Below are positions 13,301-25,340 of a stretch of 64,000 bases of DNA, piece after piece; position 1 is the first letter of the stretch, and each line of letters starts with the position of its first letter. Source of the stretch: Euonymus europaeus (taxonomy: Eukaryota > Streptophyta > Magnoliopsida > Celastrales > Celastraceae). A program made the position numbers and the translations under genes. The notes under the pieces are model-generated. The model was not told the DNA's origin, searched no databases, and worked only from the letters and a program-made list of their open reading frames with translations. Location of the stretch: assembly GCA_963580455.1 (NCBI GenBank), contig OY756962.1:16882001-16946000 (forward strand), written 5' to 3'.

Positions 13301-16300
13301 TATGAGAAATGGACAAAACCGTTAAAAGCTCCTCCATAGAGAGAGTTGAGCAACTTCGAACCATCAAAGTTGCTCGATGTACACTTTTTATTGTTCTTCT
13401 ATGTCAAATTGTACGAGTATAAGCTTCCAAGATTATTTTGATGCCAAAAGACCAACTCTTTATCACAAATGGACAAAAACCGTTAAAAGCTCCTCCATAG
13501 AGAGAGTTGAGCAACTTCGGACCAACAAAGTTGCTCGGGATACACTTTTTATTGTTCTACTTTGTCAAATTTTACGATTATAAGCTTTCTATATTATTTC
13601 GATGCTAAAACACCGTCTTTCATTGACAAATGGACAAAATCGTTAAAAGCCCCTCCATAGAGAGAGTTGAGCAACTTCGGACCATCAAAGTTGCTCGGTG
13701 TACACTTTTTATTGTTATTCTATGTCAAATTTTATGAGTATAAGCATCCAAGTTTATTTCGATTCCAAATCACCAACTTTCTATGAGAAATGGACAAAAC
13801 CGTTAAAAGCTCCTCCATAGAGAGAGTTGAGCAACTTTGAACCATCAAAGTTGCTCGATGTACACTTTTTATTGTTCTTCTATGTTAAATTTTATGAGTA
13901 TAAGCTTCCTAGATTATTTCGATGCCAAAAATGAACTTTTTACGACAAATGGACAAAATCGTCAAAATCTCGTTCATAGAGAGAGTTGAGCAACTTCGGA
14001 CCATCACAGTTGCTCGGTGTACACTTTTTATTGTTTTTCTTTGTCAAATTTTACGATTATAAGCTTCTTAGATTATCTCGATGCTAAAGCACCGTCTTTC
14101 TATGACAAATGGACAAAACCGTTAAAAGCCCCTCCATAGAGAGAGTTGAGCAACTTCGGACCATCAAAGTTGCTCGGTGTACACTTTTTATTGTTATTCT
14201 ATCTCAAATTTTATGAGTATAAGCTTCCAAGATTATTTCGATTCCAAATCACCAACTTTCTGTGAGAAATGGACAAAACCGTTAAAAGCTCCTCCATAGA
14301 GAGAGTTGAGCATCTTCGGACCAACAAAGTTGCTTGGATGCACTTTTTATTGTTTTTCTTTGTTAACTTTTATGAGTATAAGCTTCCAAGATTATTTCGA
14401 TTCCAAATCACCAACTTTCTATGAGAAATGGACAAAACCGTTAAAAGCTCCTCCATAGAGAGAGTTGAGCAACTTCGAACCATCAAAGTTGCTCGATGTA
14501 CACTTTTTATTATTTTTCTTTGTTAAATTTTATGAGTATAAGCTTCCTAGATTATTTGGATGTCAAAAAATGAACTTTTTACGACAAATGGACAAAGCCG
14601 TTATAAGTCCCTCCATAGAGAGAGTTGAGCAACCTCGGACCATCAAAGTTGCTCGGTGTACACTTTTTATTGTTATTCTATGTCAAATTTTACGAGTATA
14701 AGCTTCCTAGATTATTTCGCTGCTAAAACACAATCTTTCTATGAAAAATGGACAAAACCGTTAAAAGCTCCTCCATAGAGAGAATTGAGCAACTTCGGAC
14801 CATCAAAGTTGCTCGGTGTACACTTTTTATTGTTATTCTATGTCAAATTTTATGAGTATAAGCTTCCAAGATTTTTTCGATTCCAAATCACCAACTTTCT
14901 ATGAGAAATGGACAAAACCGTTAAAAGCTCCTCCATAGAGAGAGTTGAGCAACTTCGAACCATCAAAGTTGCTCGATGTACATTTTTTATTGTTCTTCTA
15001 TGTCAAATTTTAAGAGTATAAGCTTCCAAGATTATTTTGATGCCATAACACCAACTCTTTATCATCAATGGACAAAACCGTTAAAAGCTCCTCCATAGAG
15101 AGACTTGAGCAACTTCGGACCAACAAATTTGCTCGGGATACACTTTTTATTGTTCTTCTTTGTCAAATTTTACGATTATAAGCTTCCTATATTATTTCGA
15201 TGTTAAAACACCGTCTTTCAAAGACAAATGGACAAAATCGTTAAAATCCCCTCCATAGAGAGAGTTGAGCAACTTCGGACCATCAAAGTTGCTCGGTGTA
15301 CACTTTTTATTGTTATTCTATGTCAAATTTTATGAGTATAAGCTTCCAAGATTATTTCGATTCCAAATCACCAACTTTCTATGAGAAATGGACAAAACCG
15401 CTAAAAGCACCTCCATAGAGAGAGTTGAGCAACTTCGAACCATCAAAGTTGCTCGATGTACACTTTTTATTGTTCTTCTATGTTAAATTTTATGAGTATA
15501 AGCTTCCTAGATTATTTCGATGCCAAAAAATGAACTTTTTACGACAAATGGACAAAACCGTCAAAATCTCGTCCATAGAGAGAGTTGAGCAACTTCGGAC
15601 CATCACAGTTGCTCGGTGTACACTTTTTATTGTTTTTCTTTGTCAAATTTTACGATTATAACCTCCCTAGACTATTTCGATGCTAAAGCACCGTCTTTCT
15701 ATGACAAATGGACAAAACTGTTAAAAGCCTCTCCATAGAGAGAGTTGAGCAACTTCGGAACATCAAAGTTGCTCGGTGTACACTTTTTATTGTTATTCTA
15801 TGTCAAATTTTACGAGTATAAGCTTCCTAGATTATTTCGCTGCTAAAACACAATCTTTCTATGACAAATGGACAAAACCGTTAAAAGCTCCTCCATAGAG
15901 AGAATTGAGCAACTTCGGACCATCAAAGTTGCTTGGTGTACACTTTTTATTGTTATTCTATGTCAAATTTTATGAGTATAAGCTTTCAAGATTATTTCGA
16001 TTCCAAATCAACAACTTTCTGTGAGAACTGGACAAAACCGTTAAAAGCTCCTCCATAGAGAGAGTTGAGCAACTTCGGACCAACAAAGTTGCTTGGATGC
16101 ACTTTTTATTGTTTTTCTTTGTTAACTTTTATGAGTATAAGCTTCCAAGATTATTTCGATTCCAAATCACCAACTTTCTATGAGAAATGGACAAAACCGT
16201 TAAAAGCTCCTCCATAGAGAGAGTTGAGCAACTTCGAACCATCAAAGTTGCTCGATGTACACTTTTTATTGTTCTTCTTTGTTAAATTTTATGAGTATAA

Positions 16301-17098
16301 GCTTCCTAGATTATTTGGTTGTCAAAAAATGAACTTTTTACGACAAATGGACAAAGCCGTTATAAGTCCCTCCAAAGAGGGAGTTGAGCAACCTCGGACC
16401 ATCAAAGTTGCTCGGTGTACACCTTTTATTGTTATTCTATGTCAAATTTTACGAGTATATTCTTCCTAGATTATTTCGCTGCTAAAACACAATCTTTCTA
16501 TGACAAATGGACAAAACCGTTAAAAGCTCCTCCATAGAGAGAATTGAGCAACTTCGGACCATCAAAGTTGCTCGGTGTACACTTATTATTGTTATTCTAT
16601 GTCAAATTTTATGAGTATAAGCTTCCAAGATTTTTTCGATTCCAAATCATCAACTTTCTATGAGAAATGGACAAAACCGTTAAAAGCTCCTCCATAGAGA
16701 GAGTTGAGCAACTTTGAACTATCAAAGTTGCTCGATGTACACTTTTTATTGTTCTTCTATCTTAAATTTTATGAGTATAAGCTTCCTAGATTATTTCGAT
16801 GCCAAAAAATGAACTTTTTACGACAAATGGACAAAACCGTTAAAATCTCCTCCATAGAGAGAGTTGAGCAACTTCGGACCATCACAGTTGCTCGGTGTAC
16901 AGTTTTTATTGTTTTTCTTTGTCAAATTTTACGATTATAAGCTTCCTAGATTATTTTGATGCTAAAACACCGTCTTTCTATGACAAATGGACAAAACCGT
17001 TAAAAGTCCCTCCATAGAGAGAGTTGAGTAACTTCGGACCATCAAAGTTGCTCGGTGTACACTTTTTATTGTTATTCTATGTCAAATTTTATGAGTAT
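13301..17098 (+). repeat. Diverged satellite mosaic without a clear local HOR
   Basis: The monomer classes are the same as in the 21-mer and short runs match it, for example class C units at about 14.5, 15.4, 16.2 and 16.7 kb. Private changes are more frequent and the order does not repeat cleanly. A partial match at a spacing of 1,759 bp (11 monomers) links about 14.5 and 16.2 kb. I read it as an older, less homogenised part of the array. Nothing other than satellite is present. Confidence 0.6.
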
Positions 17099-17258
17099 AA
17101 GCTTCCAAGATTATTTCGATTCCAAATCACCAACTTTCTATGAGAAATGGACAAAACCGTTAAAAGCTCCTCCATAGAGAGAGTGGAGCAACTTCGAACC
17201 ATCAAAGTTGCTCGATGTACACTTTTTATTGTTCTTCTATGTTAAATTTTATGAGTAT
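17099..17258 (+). repeat. Reference monomer of class A
   Basis: Class A is recognised by TTTCGATTCCAAATCACC after the HindIII site, followed by TTTCTATGAGAAATGG. In the reverse half it reads CATAGAAAGTTGGTGATTTG. This copy begins the clean tetramer A-C-D-B. Its dyad loop reads GAACC and it ends GCTCGATGTACAC, a combination that often travels with class A monomers preceding class C. The classes are my own labels from visible diagnostic bases, not published names. Confidence 0.75.
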
Positions 17259-17418
17259 AAGCTTCCTAGATTATTTGGATGCCAAAAAATGAACTTTTCA
17301 CGACAAATGGACAAAACCGTTATAAGCCCCTCCATAGAGAGAGTTGGGCAACTTTGGACCATCAAAGTTGCTCGGTGTACACTTTTTATTGTTATTCGAT
17401 GTCAAATTTTATGAGTAT
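17259..17418 (+). repeat. Reference monomer of class C
   Basis: Class C is recognised by GATGCCAAAAAATGAACTTT followed by TTACGACAAATGG; in the reverse half it reads CGTAAAAAGTTCATTTTTTG or the GTTCG variant. This copy has TTTGG in place of TTTCG just after the HindIII site, a variant also seen in forward-array class C units near 4.8, 8.2, 11.2 and 14.6 kb. It follows class A and precedes a class D unit. Confidence 0.75.
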
Positions 17419-17578
17419 AAGCTTCCAAGATTATTTCGATTCCAAATCACCAACTTTTTATCACTAATGGAGAAAACTGTTAAAGTCTCCTCCACAGAGA
17501 GAGTTGAGCAACTTCGGACCAACAAAGTTGCTCGGGATAGACTTTTTATTGTTCTTCTTTGTCAAATTTTACGAGTAT
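17419..17578 (+). repeat. Reference monomer of class D (A/D hybrid)
   Basis: Class D proper carries TTGATGCC followed by CTTTATCACAAATGG (for example 641-801); in the reverse half it reads GATAAAAAGTTGGTGTTTTG. This copy begins like class A (GATTCCAAATCACC) and continues like class D (CTTTTTATCACTAATGG), so it is a recombinant between the two. Its dyad loop reads GGACCAAC and is followed by GCTCGGGATAGAC, the typical class D exit. Confidence 0.65.
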
Positions 17579-17738
17579 AAGCTTCCTAGATTATTTCGAT
17601 GCTAAAACACCATCTTTCTATGACAAATGTAGAAAATCGTTAAAAGCCCCTCCATAGAGAGAGTTGAGCAACTTCGGACCATCAAAGTTGCTTGGTGTAT
17701 ACTTTTTATTGTTATTCTATGTCAAATTTTATGAGTAT
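17579..17738 (+). repeat. Reference monomer of class B
   Basis: Class B is recognised by TTTCGATGCTAAAACACC followed by TCTTTCTATGACAAATG; in the reverse half it reads CATAGAAAGATGGTGTTTTA. The following stretch usually reads AAGCCCCTCC rather than AAGCTCCTCC. It closes the tetramer A-C-D-B, after which class A starts again at 17,739. Confidence 0.75.
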
Positions 17739-18519
17739 AAGCTTCCAAGATTATTCCGATTCCAAATCACCAATTTTCTATGAGAAATGGGCAAAACCGT
17801 TAAAAGCTCCTCCATAGAGAGAGTTGAGCAACTTCGAACCATCAAAGTTGCTCGATGTACACTTTTTATTGTTCTTCTATGTTAAATTTTATGAGTATAA
17901 GCTTCCTAGATTATTTGGATGCCAAAAAATGAACTTTTTACGACAAATGGAGAAAACCGTTATGAGCCCCTCCATAGAGAGAGTTGAGCAACTTCGGACC
18001 ATCAAAGTTGCTCGGTGTACACTTTTTATTGTTATTCGATGTCAAATTTTATGAGTATAAGCTTCCAAGATTATTTCGATTCCAAATCACAAACTTTTTA
18101 TCACTTATGAAGAAAACTGTTAAAGTCTCCTCCACAGAGAGAGTTGAGCAACTTCGGACCAACAAAGTTGCTCAGGATAGACTTTTTATTGTTCTTCTTT
18201 GTCAAATTTTACGAGTATAAGCTTCCTAGATTATTTCGATGCTAAAACACCATCTTTCTATGACAAATGGAGAAAACCGTTAAAAGCCCCTCCATAGAGA
18301 GAGTTGAGCAACTTCGGACCATCAAAGTTGCTTGGTGTATACTTTTTATTGTTATTCTATGTCAAATTTTATGAGTATAAGCTTCCAAGAGTATTCCGAT
18401 TCCAAATCACCAACTTTCTATGATAAATGGGCAAAACCGTTAAAAGCTCCTCCATAGAGAGAGTTGACCAACTTCGAACCATCAAAGTTGCTCGATGTAC
18501 ACTTTTTATTGTTCTTCTA

Positions 18520-18535
18520 ACCATCGAAGTTGCTC
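18520..18535. other. Polarity-switch junction between forward and reverse arrays
   Basis: Forward sequence runs to GTTCTTCTA (18,511-18,519). Then ACCATC (18,520-18,525) resembles the forward dyad loop, G is 18,526, and AAGTTGCTC (18,527-18,535) is a dyad arm. That arm reads the same in both orientations. It is followed by AACTCTCTC, which follows the arm only in reverse-oriented units. The junction is therefore compound, with a short jump and then a strand switch at the dyad. No foreign sequence is inserted. Confidence 0.85.
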
Positions 18536-19160
18536 AACTCTCTCTGTGGAGGAGATTTTAACGGTTTTCTCCATTTGTGATAAAAAGTTGGTGTTTTGGC
18601 ATCGAAATAATCTTGGAAGCTTATACTCGTACAATTTGCAATAGAAGAACAATAAAAAGTGTACACCGAGCAACTATGATGGTCCAAAGTTTCTCTACTC
18701 TCTCTATGGAGGAGCTTTTAACGGTTTTGTCCATTTGTCGTAAAAAGTGCGTTTTTTGGCATCAAAATAATCTTGGAAGCTTATACTCATAAAATTTAAC
18801 ATAGAAGAACAATAAAAAGTGTACATCGAGCAACTTTGATGGTTCGAAGTTGCTCCACTCTCTCTATGGAGGAGCTTTTAACGGTTTTGTCCATTTCTCA
18901 TAGAAAGTTGGTGATTTAGAATCGAAATAATCTGGGAAGCCTATACTCATAAAATTTGACATAGAAGAACAATAAAAAGTGTACACCGAGCAACTTTGAT
19001 GGTCTGAAGTTGCTCAACTCTCTCTATGGAGGAGCTTTTAACGATTTTGTCCATTTGTCATAGAAAGATGGTGTTTTAGCATCGAAATAATCTATGAAGC
19101 TTATACTCGTAAAATTTGACATAGAAGAACAATAAAAAGTGTATCGCGAGCAACTTTGTT
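18536..19160 (-). repeat. Diverged monomers next to the polarity switch
   Basis: About four monomers (D, C, A, B in plus-strand order) carry rare variants. These are ACAATTTGCAATAG near 18,631, GGGAAGCCTATACTCAT near 18,935 and GTATCGCGAGC near 19,143. The same words return in the 19.2-21.3 kb trimer and in the 55.9-64.0 kb segment, and I did not see them in the large HOR block between. Confidence 0.7.
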
Positions 19161-21565
19161 GGTTCGAAGTGGCTCAACTCTCTCTATGGAGGAGTTTTTA
19201 ACGGTTTTGTCCATTTGTGATAAAAAGTTGGTGTTTTGGCATCGAACTAATCTTGGAATCTTATACTCGTACAATTTGCAATAGAAGAACAATAAAAAGT
19301 GTACACCGAGCAACTTTGATGGTCCGAAGTTGCTCAACTCTCTCTATGGAGGGGCTTTTAACGGTTTTCTCCATTTGTCATAGAAAGATGGTGTTTTAGC
19401 ATCGAAATAATCTAGGAAGCTTATACTCGTAAAATTTGACATAGAAGAACAATAAAAAGTGTATCCCGAGCAACTTTGTTGGTCCGAAGTTGCTCAACTC
19501 TCTCTATGGATGAGCTTTTAACGGTTTTGTCCATTTGTCATAGAAAGTTGGTGATTTGGAATCGAAATAATCTTGGAAGCTTATACTTATAAAATTTAAC
19601 ATAGAATAACAATAAAAAGTGTACACCGAGCAACTTTGTTGGCATCGAAGTTGCTCAACTCTCTCTATGGAGGAGCTTTTAACGGTTTTGTCCATTTGTG
19701 ATAAAAAGTTGGTGTTTTGGCATCGAACTAATCTTGGAATCTTATACTCGTACAATTTGCAATAGAAGAACAATAAAAAGTGTACACCGAGCAACTTTGA
19801 TGGTCCGAAGTTGCTCAACTCTCTCTATGGAGGGGCTTTTAACGGTTTTCTCCATTTGTCATAGAAAGATGGTGTTTTAGCATCGAAATAATCTAGGAAG
19901 CTTATACTCGTAAAATTTGACATAGAAGAACAATAAAAAGTGTATCCCGAGCAACTTTGTTGGTCCGAAGTTGCTCAACTCTCTCTATGGACGAGCTTTT
20001 AACGGTTTTGTCCATTTGTCATAGAAAGTTGGTGATTTAGAATCGAAATAATCTTGGAAGCTTATACTTATAAAATTTGACATAGAATAACAATAAAAAG
20101 TGTACACCGAGCAACTTTGTTGGCATCGAAGTTGCTCAACTCTCTCTATGGAGGAGCTTTTAACGGTTTTGTCCATTTGTGATAAAAAGTTGGTGTTTTG
20201 GCATCGAACTAATCTTGGAATCTTATACTCGTACAATTTGCAATAGAAGAACAATAAAAAGTGTACACCGAGCAACTTTGATGGTCCGAAGTTGCTCAAC
20301 TCTCTCTATGGAGGGGCTTTTAACGGTTTTCTCCATTTGTCATAGAAAGATGGTGTTTTAGCATCGAAATAATCTAGGAAGCTTATACTCGTAAAATTTG
20401 ACATAGAAGAACAATAAAAAGTGTATCCCGAGCAACTTTGTTGGTCCGAAGTTGCTCAACTCTCTCTATGGACGAGCTTTTAACGGTTTTGTCCATTTGT
20501 CATAGAAAGTTGGTGATTTGGAATCGAAATAATCTTGGAAGCTTATACTTATAAAATTTAACATAGAATAACAATAAAAAGTGTACACCGAGCAACTTTG
20601 TTGGCATCGAAGTTGCTCAACTCTCTCTATGGAGGAGCTTTTAACGGTTTTGTCCATTTGTGATAAAAAGTTGGTGTTTTGGCATCGAACTAATCTTGGA
20701 ATCTTATACTCGTACAATTTGCAATAGAAGAACAATAAAAAGTGTACACCGAGCAACTTTGATGGTCCGAAGTTGCTCAACTCTCTCTATGGAGGGGCTT
20801 TTAACGGTTTTCTCCATTTGTCATAGAAAGATGGTGTTTTAGCATCGAAATAATCTAGGAAGCCTATACTCGTAAAATTTGACATAGAAGAACAATAAAA
20901 AGTGTATCCCGAGCAACTTTGTTGGTCCGAAGTTGCTCAACTCTCTCTATGGACGAGCTTTTAACGGTTTTGTCCATTTGTCATAGAAAGTTGGTGATTT
21001 GGAATCGAAATAATCTTGGAAGCTTATACTTATAAAATTTAACATAGAATAACAATAAAAAGTGTACACCGAGCAACTTTGTTGGCATCGAAGTTGATCA
21101 ACTCTCTCTATGGAGGAGCTTTTAACGGTTTTGTCCATTTGTGATAAAAAGTTGGTGTTTTGGCATCGAACTAATCTTGGAATCTTATACTCGTACAATT
21201 TGCAATAGAAGAACAATAAAAAGTGTACACCGAGCAACTTTGATGGTCCAAAGTTGCTCAACTCTCTCTATGGAGGGGCTTTTAACGGTTTTCTCCATTT
21301 GTCATAGAAAGATGGTGTTTTAGCATCGAAATAATCTAGGAAGCTTATACTCGTAAAATTTGACATAGAAGAACAATAAAAAGTGTATCCCGAGCAACTT
21401 TGTTGGTCCGAAGTTGCTCAACTCTCTCTATGGACGAGCTTTTAACGGTTTTGTCCATTTGTCATAGAAAGTTGGTGATTTAGAATCGAAATAATCTTGG
21501 AAGCTTATACTCATAAAATTTGACATAGAATAACAATAAAAAGTGTACACCGAGCAAATTTGATG
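19161..21565 (-). repeat. Trimer HOR, 481 bp period, five copies
   Basis: Units D-B-A (plus-strand order) start at about 19,161, 19,642, 20,123, 20,604 and 21,085. The extra base comes from TTGGCATCGAAG where other monomers have TTGGTCCGAAG. Copies 1, 3 and 4 share TTTGGAATCG and AAATTTAAC. Copies 2 and 5 share TTTAGAATCG and AAATTTGAC. The copies are otherwise almost identical. Confidence 0.88.
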
Positions 21566-22940
21566 GTCCGTAGTTGCTCAACTCTCTCTATGGAGGGGCT
21601 TTTAACGGTTTTGTCCATTTGTCATAGAAAGCTGGTGTTTTATCATCGAAATAATCTAGGAAGCTTATACTCGTAAAATTTGACAAAGAAGAACAGTAAA
21701 AAGTCTATCCCGAGCAACTTCGTTGGTCTGAAGTTGCTCAACTCTCTCTGTGGAGGAGATTTTAACGGTTTTCTCCATTTGTGATAAAAAGTTGGTGTTT
21801 TGGCATCGAAATAATCTTGGAAGCTTATACTCGTAAAATTTGACATAGAAGAACAATAAAAAGTCTATCCCGAGCAACTTCGTTGGTCCGAAGTTGCTCA
21901 ACTCTCTCTGTGGAGGAGATTTTAACGGTTTTCTCCATTTGTGATAAAAAGTTGGTGTTTTGGCATCGAAATAATCTTGGAAGCTTATACTCGTAAAATT
22001 TGACATAGAAGAACAATAAAAAGTGTACACCGAGCAACTTTGATGGTCCGAAGTTGCTCAACTCTCTCTATAGAAGGGCTTTTAACGGTTTTGACCATTT
22101 GTCGTAAAAAGTTCATTTTTTGGCATGGAAATAATCTAGGAAGCTTATACTAATAAAATTTAACATCGAAGAACAATAAAAAGTGTACATCGAACAACTT
22201 TGATGGTTGAAAGTTGCTCCACACTCTCTATTGAGGAGCTTTTAACGGTTTTGTCCATTTCCCATAGAAAGTTGGTGATTTGGAATCAAAATAATCTCGG
22301 AAGCTTATACTCGTAAAATATGACAAAGAAGAATAGTAAAAAATGTACACCAAGCAACTTTGATGGTCCGAAGTTGCTCAACTCTCTCTATGGAGGATAT
22401 TTTAACGGTTTTGTCCGTTTGTCGTAAAAAGTTTGTTTTTTGGCATCGAAATAATCTAGGAAGCTTATACTCATGAAATTTAACATAGAAGAACAATAAA
22501 AAGTGTACATCGAGCAACTTTGATGGTCCGAAGTTGCTCAACTCTCTCTATGGAGGGGCTTTTAACGGTTTTCTCCATTTGTCATAGAAAGATGGTGTTT
22601 TAGCATCGAAATAATCTAGGAAGCTTATACTCGTAAAATTTGACAAAGAAGAACAATAAAAAGTCTATCCCGAGCAACTTTGTTGGTCCGAAGTTGCTCA
22701 ACTCTCTCTGTGGAGGAGACTTTAACAGTTTTCTCCATTAGTGATAAAAAGTTGGTGTTTTGGCATCGAAATAATCTTGGAAGCTTATACTCGTAAAATT
22801 TGACATAGAAGAACAATAAAAAGTGTACACCGAGCAACTTTGATGGTCCGAAGTTGCTCAACTCTCTCTATGGATGAGCTTTTAACGGTTTTGTCCATTT
22901 GTGATAAAAAGTTGGTGTTTTGGCATCGAAATATTCTTGG
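21566..22940 (-). repeat. Transitional monomers with a one-monomer tandem duplication
   Basis: Mixed-class monomers join the trimer to the 15-mer HOR. Bases 21,681-21,840 and 21,841-22,000 are copies of one class D monomer with three differences by eye. Units near 22.6-22.9 kb already match the end of the 15-mer unit 2,400 bp downstream. Confidence 0.7.
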
Positions 22941-25340
22941 AAGCTTATACTCGTAAAATTTGACATAGAAGAACAATAAAAAGTGTATCCCGAGCAACTT
23001 TGATGGTACGAAGTTTCTCAACTCTCTTTATGGAAAAGCTTTTAACGGTTTTGTCCATTTGTCGTAAAAAGTTCATTTTTTTGCATCGAAATAATCTAGG
23101 AAGCTTATACTCATAAAATTTAACATAGAAGAACAATAAAAAGTGTACATCGAGCAAATTTGGTGGTTCGAAGTTGCTAAACTCTCTCTATGGAGGAGCT
23201 TTTAACGGTTTTGTCCATTTCTCATAGAAAGTTGGTGGTTTGGAATCGAAATAATCTTGGAAGCTTATACTCATAAAATTTGACATAGAATAACAATAAA
23301 AAGTGTACACCGAGCAACTTTGATGGTCCGAAGTTGCTCAACTCTCTCTATGGAGGGGCTTTTAACGATTTTGTCCATTTGTCATAGAAAGATGGTGTTT
23401 TAGCATCAAAATAATCTAGGAAGCTTATACTCATAAAATTTGACAAAGAAGAACAATAAAAAGTCTATCCCGAGCAACTTTGTTGGTCCGAAGTTGCCCA
23501 ACGCTCTCTATTGAGGAAATTTTAACGATTTTGTCCATTTGTGATAAAAAGTTAGTGTTTTGGCATCAAAATAATCTTGGAAGCTTATACTCCTAAAATT
23601 TGGCATAGAAGTACAATAAAAAGTGTACACGGAGCAAATTTGATGGTCCGAAGTTGAACAACTCTCTCTATGGAGGAGCTTTTAACGCTTTTGTTCATTT
23701 GTCATAGAAAGATGGTGTTTTAGCATCGAAATAATCTAGGAAGCTTATACTCGTAAAATTTGACAAAAAAGAACAATAAAAAGTGTATCCCGAGCAACTT
23801 GAATGGTCCAAAGTTGCTCAACTCTCTCTATGGAGGAGCGTTTAACGGTTTTGTCCATTTGTGATAAAAAGTTGGTGTTTTGGTCTCGAAATAATCTTGG
23901 AAGCTTATACTCGTAAAATTTGACATAGAAGAACAATAAAAAGTGTACACCGAGCAATTTTGATGGTCTGAAGTTTCTCAACTCTCTCTATGGAGGAGCT
24001 TTTAACGGTTTTGTCCATTTGTAGTAAAAAGTTCGTTTTTTGGCATCGAAATAATCTAGGACGTTTATACTCATAAAATTTAACATAGAAGAAGAATAAA
24101 AAGTATACATCGAGCAACTTTGATGGTTCGAAGTTGCTCCACACTCTCTATGGAGGAGCTTTCAACGGTTTTGTCCATTTCTCATAGAAAGTTGTTGATT
24201 TGGAATCGAAATAATTTTGGAAGATTATACTCATAAAATTTGACATAGAAGAACAATAAAAAGTGTACACCGAGAACCTTTGATGGTCCGAAGTTGCTCA
24301 ACTCACTCTATGGAGGAGATTTTAATGGTTTTGTCCATTTGTGATCAAAAGTTGGTGTTTTGGCATCGAAATAATCTTGGAAGCTTATCCTCGTTAAATT
24401 TGACATAGAAGAACAATAAAAGGTGTACACCGAGCAACTATGATGGTCCGAAGTTTCTCAACTTCTTCTGTGGAGGAGCTTTTAACGGTTTTGTCCATTT
24501 GTCGTAAAAAGTTCGTTTTTTGGCATCGTAATAATCTCGGAAGCTTATACTCATAAAATTTAACATAGAAGAACAATAAAAATTGTACATCGAGCAACTT
24601 TGATGGTTCGAAGTTGCTCAACTCTCTCTATGGAGGAGCTTTTAACGGTTTTGTCCATTTCTCATAGAAAGTTGGTGATTTGGAATCGAAATAATCTTGA
24701 AAGCTTATACTTATAAAATTTGAAATAGAATAACAATAAAAAGTGTACACCGAGCAACTTTGATGGTCCGAAGTTGCTCAACTCTCTCTATGGAGGGGCT
24801 TTTAACGGTTTTGTCCATTTGTCATAGAAAGATGGTGTTTTAGCATCGAAATAATCTAGGAAGCTTATACTCGTAAAATTTGACAAAAAAGAACAATAAA
24901 AAGTGTATCCCGAGCAACTTTGTTGGTCCGAAGTTGCTCAAATCTCTCTATGGAGGGGCTTTTAACGGTTTTCTCCATTTGTCGTAAAAAGTTCGTTTTT
25001 TGGCATCGAAATAAACTTGGAAGCTTATACTCGTAAAATTTGACAAAAAAGAACAATAAAAAGTGTATCCCGAGCAACTTTGTTGGTCCGAAGTTGCTCA
25101 AATCTCTCTATGGAGGGGCTTTTAACGGTTTTCTCCATTAGTGATAAAAAGTTGGTGTTTTGGCATCGAAATAATCTTGGAAGCTTATACTCGTAAAATT
25201 TGACATAGAAGAACAATAAAAAGTGTACACCGAGCAACTTTGATGGTCCGAAGTTGCTCAACTCTCTCTATGGATGAGCTTTTAACGGTTTTGTCCATTT
25301 GTGATAAAAAGTTGGTGTTTTGGCATCGAAATATTCTTGG
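22941..25340 (-). repeat. 15-mer HOR, long unit L1 (2,400 bp)
   Basis: I start the unit at the HindIII site after ATATTCTTGG, a word found once per unit. Plus-strand class order is C-A-B-D-B-D-C-A-D-C-A-B-C-D-D. Diagnostic spellings include TCTCTTTATGGAAAAGC, CCCAACGCTCTCTATTGAGG, TTTGGTCTCG, CATAGAAGAAGAATAAAAAG, CCGAGAACC and GTGATCAAAAG. Two neighbouring units (from 24,861 and 25,021) are identical for over 100 bp, an internal one-monomer duplication. Confidence 0.85.

Larger units (their letters stand above)
17099..18378 (+). repeat. Tetramer HOR, 640 bp period, two copies (17,099-17,738; 17,739-18,378)
   Basis: The order A-C-D-B is repeated at exactly 640 bp. Matching features include the TATTCGATGTC spelling at the end of the class C unit and the word AAAACTGTTAAAGTCTCCTC in the class D units. 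A third copy starts at 18,379 and is cut by the polarity switch after 141 bp. This is the simplest form of the four-class order seen in the window. Confidence 0.85.
1..18519 (+). repeat. Satellite array, forward orientation (about 116 monomers of 160 bp)
   Basis: Head-to-tail copies of one monomer fill this span with no other DNA between them. Taking the HindIII site as monomer base 1, units begin at 161, 321, 481, 641, 802, 962 and so on. Landmarks in order are AAGCTTCC, a class-specific stretch at about 15-50, ATGGACAAAACCGTTAAAAG, CTCCATAGAGAGAGTTGAGC, a 9 bp dyad, GTACACTTTTTATTGTT, and TTTTATGAGTAT leading into the next unit. Most units are exactly 160 bp; 159 and 161 bp units come from single-base indels. 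The size, tandem order and AT-richness fit a plant-type centromeric or pericentromeric satellite; the family and species are not identified. No transposon, RNA gene or plausible coding region interrupts it. Confidence 0.97.

Noticed and set aside
18520..18535. Insertion of a mobile element at the polarity switch
   Set aside because: No extra sequence is present; every base at the joint can be assigned to a forward or reverse monomer and no target-site duplication or terminal repeat is seen.
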